Shown: positions 36,301 to 43,465 of the stretch, in pieces
How the letters are laid out: every line of letters begins with the position of its first letter
Numbering within the stretch: the stretch's first letter is position 1
Assembly: GCA_949295995.1 (NCBI GenBank)
Contig: CASFNK010000041.1
Coordinates: 1 to 49,752, forward strand
Origin: an uncultured Pseudomonadota bacterium
GTDB taxonomy: Bacteria; Pseudomonadota; Alphaproteobacteria; RF32; CAG-239
Reading direction: 5' to 3'
DNA length: 49,752 nt
Made by a program: the position numbers and the translations under genes
The notes under the pieces: generated by a model
The model's input: only the letters and a program-made list of their open reading frames with translations
Database searches by the model: none
Told to the model about the DNA's origin: nothing

Positions 36301-37046
36301 AGAGCTATGAAGGTAGCCGCCTGCAAGATTTGAATGAGAAAATTGCTGTAGAATCAAGGTCTCCTACCCAAGACAATGCGCCGCAAAATCAAACAGAACA
36401 AACTCCTCCGTCCAAGCCCGAAGAGAAGGTCGAGGAACAAACGGCAGAACAAGATCCTCTAAAGAATTTTTCATGGGATAATGTTCCTCCTAAAGATATT
36501 CATCAGTGCGACAGCGGTATCTACACCATTAGTGGAGATGAAAATAGATATTCTATGCACTATGATAGAATTATTATAACTTCAAATGACAGTAATGAAT
36601 TTAGAGCCAAATTAACAGTTGAAACAGATGGGGAAAATTTCTACATAAATGGCCTAAAACAAGAAAACTCAGATTCCTACATTGACAAGGGAATGATAGC
36701 TCAGGAATTAGCATTGGGCGAAAAAATCTATGATGACTTACAAGCCAGGGCCGCTAATGGTGAAACTCTGGGAGCTGCTGAGCGTACTTTTATGAATGAT
36801 CATGAAGCAGACTTAAAAAGTTATGGCTTAATGCACGATAAGGATGGCAATGTTGTAACCATAGCAGAAGAACAAGCTAGAGCAACACAAACAGAGACAC
36901 AATCCAGATTAGATGCCGCCAAACAACGTATGAAAATAGGGGATTATAAACCTCAGGAAGATGTTGCCCAAAACATACATCAACCGCCAAAAACAGTTAC
37001 CAGTTCTCAAATCTATTCTCGAAATCAAGGTAACGGTATGGCTTAA
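33399..37046 (+). CDS. Large orphan protein B, 1215 aa
   Basis: I do not recognise a family. The N-terminal third is helical (FEQWLETKNDLTPEQRQAL; DLSKLSYDEITKVWSVLG; WLKISNDIQANNH, which matches protein A). Three hydrophobic segments follow (about 407-425, 467-484 and 588-608); between the first two lies YKSWFGYLRKNPKEA, shared in pattern with protein C. Then a His/Pro-rich stretch (about 620-685), a long coiled coil (about 740-975), and a possible beta domain (about 1020-1120: DSGIYTISGDENRYSMHYDRIIITS). No signal peptide. I start at ATG 33399 because GGGAG lies 8 nt before it; the frame opens earlier, at TTG 33363. Confidence 0.82.
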   Translation: MVDNANNTPQTFEQWLETKNDLTPEQRQALIDRNSQANVTFTPESFDRYLEELRAAGENSSSNSSSSEITPEQYKEAIELSKGDLSKLSYDEITKVWSVLGQLDDKIAQATKPEALQAKLKMADFAEQLMSKVNPNQPWSMTVAPEVSEWLKISNDIQANNHSQEKKDRNTKIGESLNKFYKQFDEENGLSNLSPQQAQMLAANQQALEAAGKDMDPFAKNEQGEYLYAGFDIVDKFYDKLEIDNSDKRVDTLDKNQYKQDMAELAYNEAVLELSMNPDFKKLNAEQQKQLLAQAWASHMQMGMVSLIAAQMAENAAKESGEPKKIKEFENQAQTFISKAVNGENNTFKVSNNAALATLSYRTTRIEGVSKRIGQKTGHKSLWSKIKEFDKKLTKKYPKSYAFLKNLAISSAIGLTTGGFGLAAYSVYKTGKAIKQSYQHYKEANTDGQYKSWFGYLRKNPKEAIGLAASVTGSIMSVAFVGMDGLSVTDFGLGGQVYQNGLDNTWTMMKDTVSNAFSSPDAVKDQPWSERMNAWGKNFGHQVANTMQDGQRVARLGISLSGGVSSSAIDFIASFREKDPEKKKQLRKNAWKTLGGVFAGSLVSLGFTGFMKANNPDSPLPHDAPVDGDDFKPEIIRHAKPIGPEPYHPGEPRHDFVPEQTHHHPVDNKPHIDVPHDKGPEMPTPQRPDLSSMTKPSEMPTHIDPIEQNHLPQTDNERALFEELRRGHNIGAEDATVANTAAQQDFNHYMELKEQGNFAEADKFLSSRHQQFENAEHEVSNQVSDDDSRKVAGAKAEADKAYSDYKAALNDLKNNPNSPEAQANFDKAAMEMAKADVDKTEAVLKQEIRGLNEESATNQEKLEKLGLQHSAYEQEHGSLKSIEKDMVKLGLDPNKLPEDTSNLSQEAQELILHHKNLTQYQSLESQLQGRIDGVEQEISARKEILHDLHSRHEETAGNAVNQHVAGYESYEGSRLQDLNEKIAVESRSPTQDNAPQNQTEQTPPSKPEEKVEEQTAEQDPLKNFSWDNVPPKDIHQCDSGIYTISGDENRYSMHYDRIIITSNDSNEFRAKLTVETDGENFYINGLKQENSDSYIDKGMIAQELALGEKIYDDLQARAANGETLGAAERTFMNDHEADLKSYGLMHDKDGNVVTIAEEQARATQTETQSRLDAAKQRMKIGDYKPQEDVAQNIHQPPKTVTSSQIYSRNQGNGMA

Positions 37047-37059
37047 AACCTATTTGAAG

Positions 37060-37090
37060 AACAGCCTCTCCATAAAAGAGGCTGTTATCT
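37060..37090 (+). terminator. Hairpin terminator after protein B
   Basis: Stem AACAGCCTCT (37060-37069)/AGAGGCTGTT (37077-37086), 7-nt loop, then ATCTTC. The T tail is short. Confidence 0.75.
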
Positions 37091-37104
37091 TCAAAAATAA
37101 TTAT

Positions 37105-37129
37105 AAAAAATTGCCTAATTTGACAAAAT
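37105..37129 (+). promoter_or_regulatory. Upstream element shared with protein B gene
   Basis: AAAAAATTGCCTAATTTGACAAAAT; the B gene has the same flanks around an 11-nt insertion. It lies about 72-96 nt before the ATG of gene C. Confidence 0.4.
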
Positions 37130-37200
37130 TATTATTGATTTTTCGATAAAAGTGTGGTAAATTACGCATAATTAAAGAAAATTTTAAGGAGAAATAAACA

Positions 37201-39546
37201 ATGGAAGCTAAAATTGCCGCCGCAAAAGTGCAAGCAGGATTGCACAATGTCAGTGATAATGAGCTGGTAGAAATTTATTCAGCTTTGAAAGGCAATGAAG
37301 AATATAAAGTGCAATTTAATAAGTTGATGCACCAAGCAGGTACACGTTTGAAAAAGATTTTAGACGAAGATGAGCGTGCCCAATCTAATGGAGGGGCCGC
37401 TTCTGGCATTGATGCAGATGAGCAAACCGTATCTCGTAATTTGACTCAGCTAGAATCTTTCAGCCAAGTAAATCCTTTAGATGAAAGCAATAAAGAATTT
37501 GCGGATAGTCGCACATATTTAAAAAATATGGTTGTAGTTGATTCTAAAGGTCAACAAGTTGATATTAGTGCAAACATTATAGAAGTTGCAAAATTAAAGA
37601 CAATAGCAGACTTAATGACTCTTCAAGAACCAATAAGTCCTGAACTATATAAAGCGCAATTAAGAGACAACATAGATATGAGCATCTATGGCATTATGAC
37701 CACGAACATAATATCGGGAGGAAATGTTTCATCATACGATTTGAAACGTCCGATGCGTGAGATGTTGGATGGTAAAAAACAAACAGTAACCATAGAGAGC
37801 GCATCAGGAATATTAGGGAACCAAGTTGTTTCATTGAACAAAATAGCGGATAAGCTGATTGGTAAATTCAAGAGCTTGAATTTGGCTCAAAAATTCAAAA
37901 ACAAAGTTGAGCAAGCCAATGCAAACTTAACCCAAAAGTTAAAAGACACTTATGTTAAGGCACGCACTTATGCTCAAATTTTGCAAGAGCAAGGTGCTTT
38001 GGCCGACGTTGGTATGGCCTTTGTTGGTGCTGCCGGTGGACCTATTGGTATGGCAGCATATGGTGCATGGACATACTATCGTCGTGTTCATCCGTTATAT
38101 AAAGCCTATAGAGAAGAAAAGAAAAACAATCCGGAAATCAACTTCTGGAATTATCTGGGCAAACACAAAAAAGACGCCATGTTTGCAAGTCTTTATATGG
38201 CATCATCTGTTGCTTCCTTTGCTGTTGCAGGTGTTGCAGCCGCCCAAGCTATAACGCACGGAACAACGCTAGCTCAGGCCAGTGTTGCGCCGTTAGTTCA
38301 AGCTAAAGCCGCTATTGCATTCAGTACGGTTGCTGCCCGTTGTACCACCGATATCGCCCAAGCATGGGGAACGCCTGATATGAGCAAGGCCATTAAACGT
38401 TCAATTGGTTCTATTGCCATGTATGGTGTTGGTTATGAATTGGCTCATGCTTTAGCCGGTGCACATGATGGTGCTTCAGCAGACCACTCTTCAACCCCAT
38501 CTCATACTGACACGCCGAGCCAAGCTCCGGTTGAAGCTAAGGATGATAATTTTAATTATGTTGTCAAACCGGCAGAAAAAGAAGCCTTTACATTCAAGCC
38601 GTTCCCATGGCAAGAAACTTTGGCTGACAATTCTGCAGTTGACGCTTCGGCTGACGCTCCGGCAGATCATGGCACTGCTGTTCAAACAGACCACAGTGAA
38701 CTTGCAGGAACCCCCGCACATGAATATACGGTTGGCGCTCGCGAACAAGCTGTTTATGAACGCAACTTGAAAATCGTTGATAAAGCCGACATCATGGTTG
38801 CCAATGTTAAAGATGATATTGTTGAATTACCGAAAGGTATGACCCCTGAGATGGCCGTCAACCTTGCACGTGTTCAAATGCTCTACTATGGAGATGATAC
38901 CGGCTTAAAGATTTTGTTAGATTGCGATGAAGTCAGCAAGATTTCTTCTACCGGCTACTTTGATAACCTTGCGTCTAAATTTACGGATAGCTGTAATGCA
39001 CCTTATGGTGTAGGTTTCCCAAAAGATCCGAACTATGGTTATGCAGACCCGAACATTTATACGCGTTCAATTGAGGTTGATTGTGAGAAAACCATCTTGC
39101 ATGGTGGTCGCATAGTAACTCCGACCCCAACTCCAACACCGGAGCCAACTCCGACCCCGACACCGGAACCAGGACCTGATCCAATTAAACCGGAGCCTAC
39201 CAGAATTCCTGTTCCAGATCCATCGCCGATGCCGGATCATATTGATAATCCGATCCCGAAACCGACGTCAATAGAGCAACCGGAAAATAATACCACGCTT
39301 GAACAACCTCATTTGAAAGGCGTAGGCGGAAACACTCCTCTGAACAATAATATCAATGAGGAAGCATCAAGAATAGGAGCAAGAGGATTGGGAGCTGATG
39401 GTGATGGTAACATTGTTCGCGTTGATACCGAACAAAACTATGATCAACCCAACACACCAAAAGGCAATGTCCCGACTTCTGGCAAAGGTACGGAAAGCTT
39501 AAGCCAAGCCTTGATGGGTAGAAAGATTAATACCTTTGATATGTAA
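37201..39546 (+). CDS. Large orphan protein C, 781 aa
   Basis: I do not recognise a family. N-terminal helix with AGLHNVSDNELVEIYSALKGNEEYKV, a mixed region (60-240), then hydrophobic segments (about 266-294, 325-350 and 360-421). Between the first two is a basic stretch (VHPLYKAYREEKKNNPEINFWNYLGKHKKDAM) that aligns with protein B. A 200-residue domain follows with Cys (LLDCDEVSKIS; KFTDSCNAPYGVGFP; VDCEKTILHGG), then repeated Thr-Pro-Glu (about 640-657) and a Pro/Asn-rich tail. No signal peptide despite the Cys and PT linker. AAGGAGAAATAAACA precedes the ATG. It is convergent with alr, and one bidirectional hairpin serves both. Confidence 0.82.
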   Translation: MEAKIAAAKVQAGLHNVSDNELVEIYSALKGNEEYKVQFNKLMHQAGTRLKKILDEDERAQSNGGAASGIDADEQTVSRNLTQLESFSQVNPLDESNKEFADSRTYLKNMVVVDSKGQQVDISANIIEVAKLKTIADLMTLQEPISPELYKAQLRDNIDMSIYGIMTTNIISGGNVSSYDLKRPMREMLDGKKQTVTIESASGILGNQVVSLNKIADKLIGKFKSLNLAQKFKNKVEQANANLTQKLKDTYVKARTYAQILQEQGALADVGMAFVGAAGGPIGMAAYGAWTYYRRVHPLYKAYREEKKNNPEINFWNYLGKHKKDAMFASLYMASSVASFAVAGVAAAQAITHGTTLAQASVAPLVQAKAAIAFSTVAARCTTDIAQAWGTPDMSKAIKRSIGSIAMYGVGYELAHALAGAHDGASADHSSTPSHTDTPSQAPVEAKDDNFNYVVKPAEKEAFTFKPFPWQETLADNSAVDASADAPADHGTAVQTDHSELAGTPAHEYTVGAREQAVYERNLKIVDKADIMVANVKDDIVELPKGMTPEMAVNLARVQMLYYGDDTGLKILLDCDEVSKISSTGYFDNLASKFTDSCNAPYGVGFPKDPNYGYADPNIYTRSIEVDCEKTILHGGRIVTPTPTPTPEPTPTPTPEPGPDPIKPEPTRIPVPDPSPMPDHIDNPIPKPTSIEQPENNTTLEQPHLKGVGGNTPLNNNINEEASRIGARGLGADGDGNIVRVDTEQNYDQPNTPKGNVPTSGKGTESLSQALMGRKINTFDM
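39118..39171 (+). repeat. Thr-Pro-(Glu) repeats in protein C
   Basis: Two copies of the codons for TPTPTPTPEP-like units, residues about 640-657; ACN-CCN codon alternation. The truncated gene at the window start has a similar Thr-Pro linker. Confidence 0.8.
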
Positions 39547-39554
39547 GCAATCAC

Positions 39555-39586
39555 AAAAAAATCCCCGAGTAATCGGGGATTTTTTT
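39555..39586. terminator. Bidirectional hairpin between protein C gene and alr
   Basis: Perfect 14-bp stem AAAAAAATCCCCGA (39555-39568)/TCGGGGATTTTTTT (39573-39586), GTAA loop. Confidence 0.92.
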
Positions 39587-40687
39587 CTATTCTTCTTCAC
39601 CGCCTTTATACTTGCGGATAAATCTTTGATTTTTGCCTAAGCTTGAAATAATTTCATAACTGATGGTTCCTGCGTCTCGTCCCATATCATCAAGCGTATA
39701 GAAATCAGCGATAATATGTGCCATATCTCCGACTTGCAGGTTTTGAATATCTGTCACATCGCAAATAATATTATCCATGGAGATACGCCCTAAAATACGT
39801 GCCTCATGGAGCTTATCACACAAGTTAAAGAAGATTTTGCCGACATTGGAAAGCGCTCGCGGCACCCCATCGCCATAGCCGATTGAAACAATGGCGATTT
39901 TGCGGTTTGATGTTGCACGATAAGTTGCCGAATAACCGACAAACTCTCCCTTGGGCAAATCGGCAATTTGCAAAACCGGCGCTTTAACGGTAACCACATT
40001 TTTCATCTGATTTTCACGATAAGGCGCGGTGTTAATACCATACATGGCAGCACCCAAGCGCACCATATCAAACAAATAATCCTCGCCCAAAAAAGTTCCG
40101 TCCGAGGCCGATAAGCTGGCCGGCAGTTTGGGAAAATAGGTATCACGCAAGAAGTTAAACATATCAAGCTGGTGTTGGTTCATAAAATGCTCCTTAGCAT
40201 CACCACATGCCAAGTGCGACATCACAAAAGAGAATTCTTTTCTATCGCTCTCTTCTAGTTCCGAGAGTTCATATTCTCTAAACCCCAAACGGTTTAACCC
40301 GGTCTCAACATTCACAATCGGCTTAATTCCGGCAATTTTATGCTCTTTCCAAAAAGTAAGTTGTCCTTTGGAGCTGATAACCGGAATAAGTTGCGCCTCG
40401 TTAAATTCGTCTAAAGAATCATCACCGATTCCTTGTAACACATAAATAAAGGCATCAGGCGCCACTTCACGCACTTCTTTTCCCTCAACCCCATGAGCCA
40501 CAAAAAAATGCCGACATTTTGCTTTGTTATAGAGCAACTTGGCAATTTTTTTTGCGCCCAAGCCATAGGCATCATCTTTCACCACGGCAGCAGCAATGGC
40601 TTTGCCCGAAATTTTCTTCAAAGTGAGGTAATTGTCCAATAAATTATCAAGGTTTATTTCTAAAATTGGTCTTGTCAAAATACTCAT
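39587..40687 (-). CDS. alr: Alanine racemase
   Basis: Makes D-alanine for peptidoglycan. The PLP lysine is Lys37 in AAVVKDDAYGLG; the family usually has VKANAYG, so the two residues after Lys are changed. The catalytic tyrosine lies in EFVGYSATYRA, the phosphate-binding region in VSIGYGDGVPRALSN, and RISMDNIICDVTD is the conserved C-terminal strand. NVETGLNRLGF matches the substrate-side motif. The 366-aa length is normal. The gene is convergent with the large protein C gene and divergent from tatD, with only 39 nt between the starts. It is probably a single-gene transcript. Confidence 0.95.
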   Translation of the reverse strand: MSILTRPILEINLDNLLDNYLTLKKISGKAIAAAVVKDDAYGLGAKKIAKLLYNKAKCRHFFVAHGVEGKEVREVAPDAFIYVLQGIGDDSLDEFNEAQLIPVISSKGQLTFWKEHKIAGIKPIVNVETGLNRLGFREYELSELEESDRKEFSFVMSHLACGDAKEHFMNQHQLDMFNFLRDTYFPKLPASLSASDGTFLGEDYLFDMVRLGAAMYGINTAPYRENQMKNVVTVKAPVLQIADLPKGEFVGYSATYRATSNRKIAIVSIGYGDGVPRALSNVGKIFFNLCDKLHEARILGRISMDNIICDVTDIQNLQVGDMAHIIADFYTLDDMGRDAGTISYEIISSLGKNQRFIRKYKGGEEE

Positions 40688-40726
40688 ATCTTCTTATTAT
40701 CCTATATAATTTTTAAGGAATTTTAC

Positions 40727-41470
40727 ATGCAGTTTATCGACACTCATCTTCATTTGCAAGACTATAAGACCGGATTTGCAACGGATATTCTCAATTCTGC
40801 TCTAAGCCAAGGGGTAGAGAAGGTTGTCTGCGTCTCAAGTCTTATGGAAGATTGGGACAAAGTTGCCCATTTTGCCAGAACTTATAGCTCAAGCGTTGTT
40901 CCGGCATTTGGTCTGCACCCGTGGTATGTGAGACAAACCAAGCCCGATTGGCAACAAAGATTGCGTGAGTTTTTAATCCGCTTTCCGCAAGCACTTATTG
41001 GTGAGTGCGGGCTGGATAGAATAAAAAATCCCGATGATGAACCACAAAATTCGTTGTTCTACGGGCAGATTATGCTGGCTCACGAGCTCAACCGCCCGCT
41101 GATTATTCACGCCGTCAAAGCCCAAGATTGGCTGGAAAATTATTGGGATATGCTACCGCCTAAGTTTGTGTTCCATGCTTATAACGGCAAACGGGAAGTT
41201 TTGAAAAAAATTATTTCCCACGGGGGCTATGTTTCTTTTTGTGCCTCAATCTTGCGCAATGCTGATAAGGCAGAATTGGTCAATATGGTGCCTTTAGATA
41301 AAATTTTGCTTGAAACCGACGGCCCTTACCAAGGACCTGATAAAAATTCCGAAGTTACGCCCGCTTATCTTCCCTCTTTGGCTGCCGAAATTGCCGCCTT
41401 GCGCCATGAAAAAACAGAAGATTTTGCTATGCGCGTTTATCACAACACCAAGGAGTTCATCCATGTCTAA
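40727..41470 (+). CDS. TatD-family metal-dependent hydrolase
   Basis: TatD-type DNase/hydrolase of 247 aa with the two-metal site visible: THLHLQD (His7 and His9), AFGLHPWY, IGECGLD (Glu), PLIIHAVKA, FVFHAYNG and LLETDGPYQG (Asp). Family members are 3'-5' exonucleases or deacylase-like enzymes; the exact substrate here is unknown. AAGGA lies about 9 nt before the ATG. It shares 8 bp with the next gene (41463-41470), and hydF follows that, so the three form one operon. Confidence 0.92.
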   Translation: MQFIDTHLHLQDYKTGFATDILNSALSQGVEKVVCVSSLMEDWDKVAHFARTYSSSVVPAFGLHPWYVRQTKPDWQQRLREFLIRFPQALIGECGLDRIKNPDDEPQNSLFYGQIMLAHELNRPLIIHAVKAQDWLENYWDMLPPKFVFHAYNGKREVLKKIISHGGYVSFCASILRNADKAELVNMVPLDKILLETDGPYQGPDKNSEVTPAYLPSLAAEIAALRHEKTEDFAMRVYHNTKEFIHV

Positions 41471-42194
41471 TCCCCGCCTGATGCGTACTGGACTCTTGCT
41501 CGGAAGCAAAGGAATCTCAGCTCTTCAAAATTCAACCGTAATGATAATCGGTTTGGGAGCTGTTGGCGGCTATGCCTTAGAGGCGATTGCCCGTTCGGGC
41601 GTGGGCAAAATCATCTTGGTTGATTTTGATTTCTTTGATGAGAGTAATATCAATCGCCAGATTTTAGCGCTAAGCTCCACCATCGGGCAAAAAAAGACTT
41701 CCGTTGCCGCCTCAAGGGTTAAAGAGATAAACCCCGATTGCCAAATTATCATCAAAGATATGTATGTGGATGAAAATAATTTACCGGAACTTATGTCCTT
41801 AAAGCCCGATTTTGTGGTTGATGCCATAGATTCTCTTGCTTCAAAGGCAAGTTTGATTACTTATTTGACCACACATCATATTGATTTTATCTCTTCCATG
41901 GGGGCCGCCCTTAAAACTGACCCGTCTTGCATTAAAACCGTGCACTTAAATCAAACCAAAAATTGCTCTCTGGCACGTACCTTGCGCCAAAAGTTAAAGC
42001 AACAAGGGGTTGATCTAAAAGAAGTTCTGTGCGTCTATTCTGATGAAAACGTTGACTTACCGCCTTCAGCAATTATAATGCCTCAAGAGAGAGGACAAAA
42101 CAAAATTTTGGGCTCATTGCCAACCATCACAGCTATATTTGGTTTAACAATCGCTAATTATGTCATTAAACACTTAAGTCATTATCAAGGATAA
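41463..42194 (+). CDS. tcdA: tRNA threonylcarbamoyladenosine dehydratase-like ThiF/E1 protein
   Basis: ThiF-fold ATP-dependent enzyme; TcdA cyclises t6A37 in tRNA to the ct6A form. Visible features are the N-terminal RTGLLLG segment, the ATP loop GLGAVGG (30-36), DFDFFDESNINRQ, and VVDAIDSLASKASLI, all usual for TcdA (YgdL). The C-terminal SDENVDLPP and GSLPTITAIFGLTIA fit too. At 243 aa it is slightly short of the usual 260-270. I start at ATG 41463 because AAGGAG sits 8 nt before it; the frame also stays open inside tatD. It overlaps tatD by 8 bp and is 4 nt from hydF. Confidence 0.88.
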   Translation: MSNPRLMRTGLLLGSKGISALQNSTVMIIGLGAVGGYALEAIARSGVGKIILVDFDFFDESNINRQILALSSTIGQKKTSVAASRVKEINPDCQIIIKDMYVDENNLPELMSLKPDFVVDAIDSLASKASLITYLTTHHIDFISSMGAALKTDPSCIKTVHLNQTKNCSLARTLRQKLKQQGVDLKEVLCVYSDENVDLPPSAIIMPQERGQNKILGSLPTITAIFGLTIANYVIKHLSHYQG

Positions 42195-42198
42195 CACT

Positions 42199-43389
42199 AT
42201 GATACAAGTTCAAGCCACTCCCAAAGGATTACGTATCCATATTGCTGTTTTAGGCAGAGTTAATGCCGGTAAATCAAGTTTTTTGAATCTCGTTACCGGT
42301 CAACAAACCTCTATAACTTCCGAGATTGCAGGGACCACCACCGACGTAGTTGAAAAAACACAAGAACTGTTGCCGATTGGTCCGGTTGTTTGGCTTGATA
42401 CCGCAGGCCTTGGTGATGAAACATTATTAGGTGAAAAGCGTATTGAAAAAACCAAAAAAGCGCTAGATAAAGCAGATGTTGTTTTGCTTATTTGCGAGGG
42501 CAACCATCTTGGTGAGGAAGAAAGTGAAATCATAAAAGAAGCTCAAAAGCGCAATCTTCCTTTAATAAAAATCTTTAATAAGTCTGATATTTTGCCCACC
42601 GGCGGCGATGGCATAGCCGTCAATTCCAAAGATCTTTCAAGCAGAGATAAAGTTCTCACGATTCTCAAAAATGAATTGTTAAAGGTTTTGCCCACTGATG
42701 TGATTAATACGCCCAGCCTGTTGGGCGATTTGGTTAGCGTACATCAAACCGTAATAATGATTGTGCCGATAGACTATGAAGCTCCAAAAGGACGCCTGAT
42801 TTTGCCACAAGTCCAAGCCATAAGAGAATGTTTAGATGCCAACGCATCACTTATTATGGTAAAAGAAAATGAATACCAATCTATGCTTAATAATTTAAAG
42901 CAAAAGCCTGATTTGGTGATTTGCGATTCTCAAGTTGTTGACCAAATGGTTGCACAAACTCCGGCTGACATAAAATGCACCACTTTTTCAATTTTATTTG
43001 CCCGCCAAAAAGGTGATTTGAAAAAATTGGTAAAAGGAGCCGAAGCCATTAATTCATTGCAAGACAAAGATAAAGTTTTGATAGCGGAATCTTGCACGCA
43101 CCATGCCATAGAAGATGATATTGGGAGGGTAAAAATTCCGAATTGGTTGAGAAAAAAGACTGGGGCTTATTTGCAAATTGACCATGTTTCAGGCTGTGAT
43201 TTACCGCTCAATTTGGGAGAATATAAGTTAGTGATTCAGTGCGGTGGTTGTATGAATAACCGTAAAGAGATACTCTCTCGCATAAATAAATGTGAGGAAG
43301 CCCGCGTTGCCGTTACCAATTATGGTATTTGTATCTCTGCTCTCAAAGGGGTACTAAACCGTGTTTTAGAGCCTTTTGATTTGAAATAG
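42199..43389 (+). CDS. hydF: [FeFe] hydrogenase maturation GTPase HydF
   Basis: Scaffold and GTPase that assembles the 2Fe precursor of the H-cluster and hands it to the hydrogenase. The G domain is complete: Walker A GRVNAGKS (19-26), GTTTD switch, DTAGLGD (G3) and NKSD (G4). The C-terminal iron-sulfur site reads Cys299-x-His301, 46 residues, then Cys348-x2-Cys351, matching CxHx(46-53)CxxC. The 396-aa length is right. It is 4 nt after tcdA and seems to be read from the tatD promoter; hydG follows after a 76-nt gap. hydE and a hydrogenase are not in the window. Confidence 0.95.
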   Translation: MIQVQATPKGLRIHIAVLGRVNAGKSSFLNLVTGQQTSITSEIAGTTTDVVEKTQELLPIGPVVWLDTAGLGDETLLGEKRIEKTKKALDKADVVLLICEGNHLGEEESEIIKEAQKRNLPLIKIFNKSDILPTGGDGIAVNSKDLSSRDKVLTILKNELLKVLPTDVINTPSLLGDLVSVHQTVIMIVPIDYEAPKGRLILPQVQAIRECLDANASLIMVKENEYQSMLNNLKQKPDLVICDSQVVDQMVAQTPADIKCTTFSILFARQKGDLKKLVKGAEAINSLQDKDKVLIAESCTHHAIEDDIGRVKIPNWLRKKTGAYLQIDHVSGCDLPLNLGEYKLVIQCGGCMNNRKEILSRINKCEEARVAVTNYGICISALKGVLNRVLEPFDLK

Positions 43390-43411
43390 ATATTGACTCT
43401 TTTATCAATAG

Positions 43412-43453
43412 TTATAAGTTAGCACATATAAAATTTATTAGTATAACTTATAA
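43412..43453 (+). promoter_or_regulatory. Inverted repeat upstream of hydG
   Basis: TTATAAGTTA (43412-43421) and TAACTTATAA (43444-43453) are perfect 10-bp inverted copies, 22 nt apart, in the hydF-hydG gap and ending 12 nt before the hydG ATG. Upstream there is also TTGACT (43393-43398). It could be an operator or an mRNA hairpin. Confidence 0.45.
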
Positions 43454-43465
43454 TTATTGAACATT

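Noticed and set aside
29652..39546. Type I secretion (RTX) substrates
   Set aside because: None of the three large proteins has GGxGxD repeats, and no secretion genes are next to them.
29495..39586. Prophage or tailocin reading of the orphan island
   Set aside because: The long helical proteins recall tape-measure proteins, but there is no capsid, portal, integrase, lysis or tail gene nearby, and each gene has its own terminator.
43393..43408. Possible FNR-type box (TTGAC, 6 nt, ATCAA) before hydG
   Set aside because: The half-sites resemble FNR sites, and oxygen control of hydG would make sense, but the spacing is 6 nt where FNR needs 4, so I do not call it.
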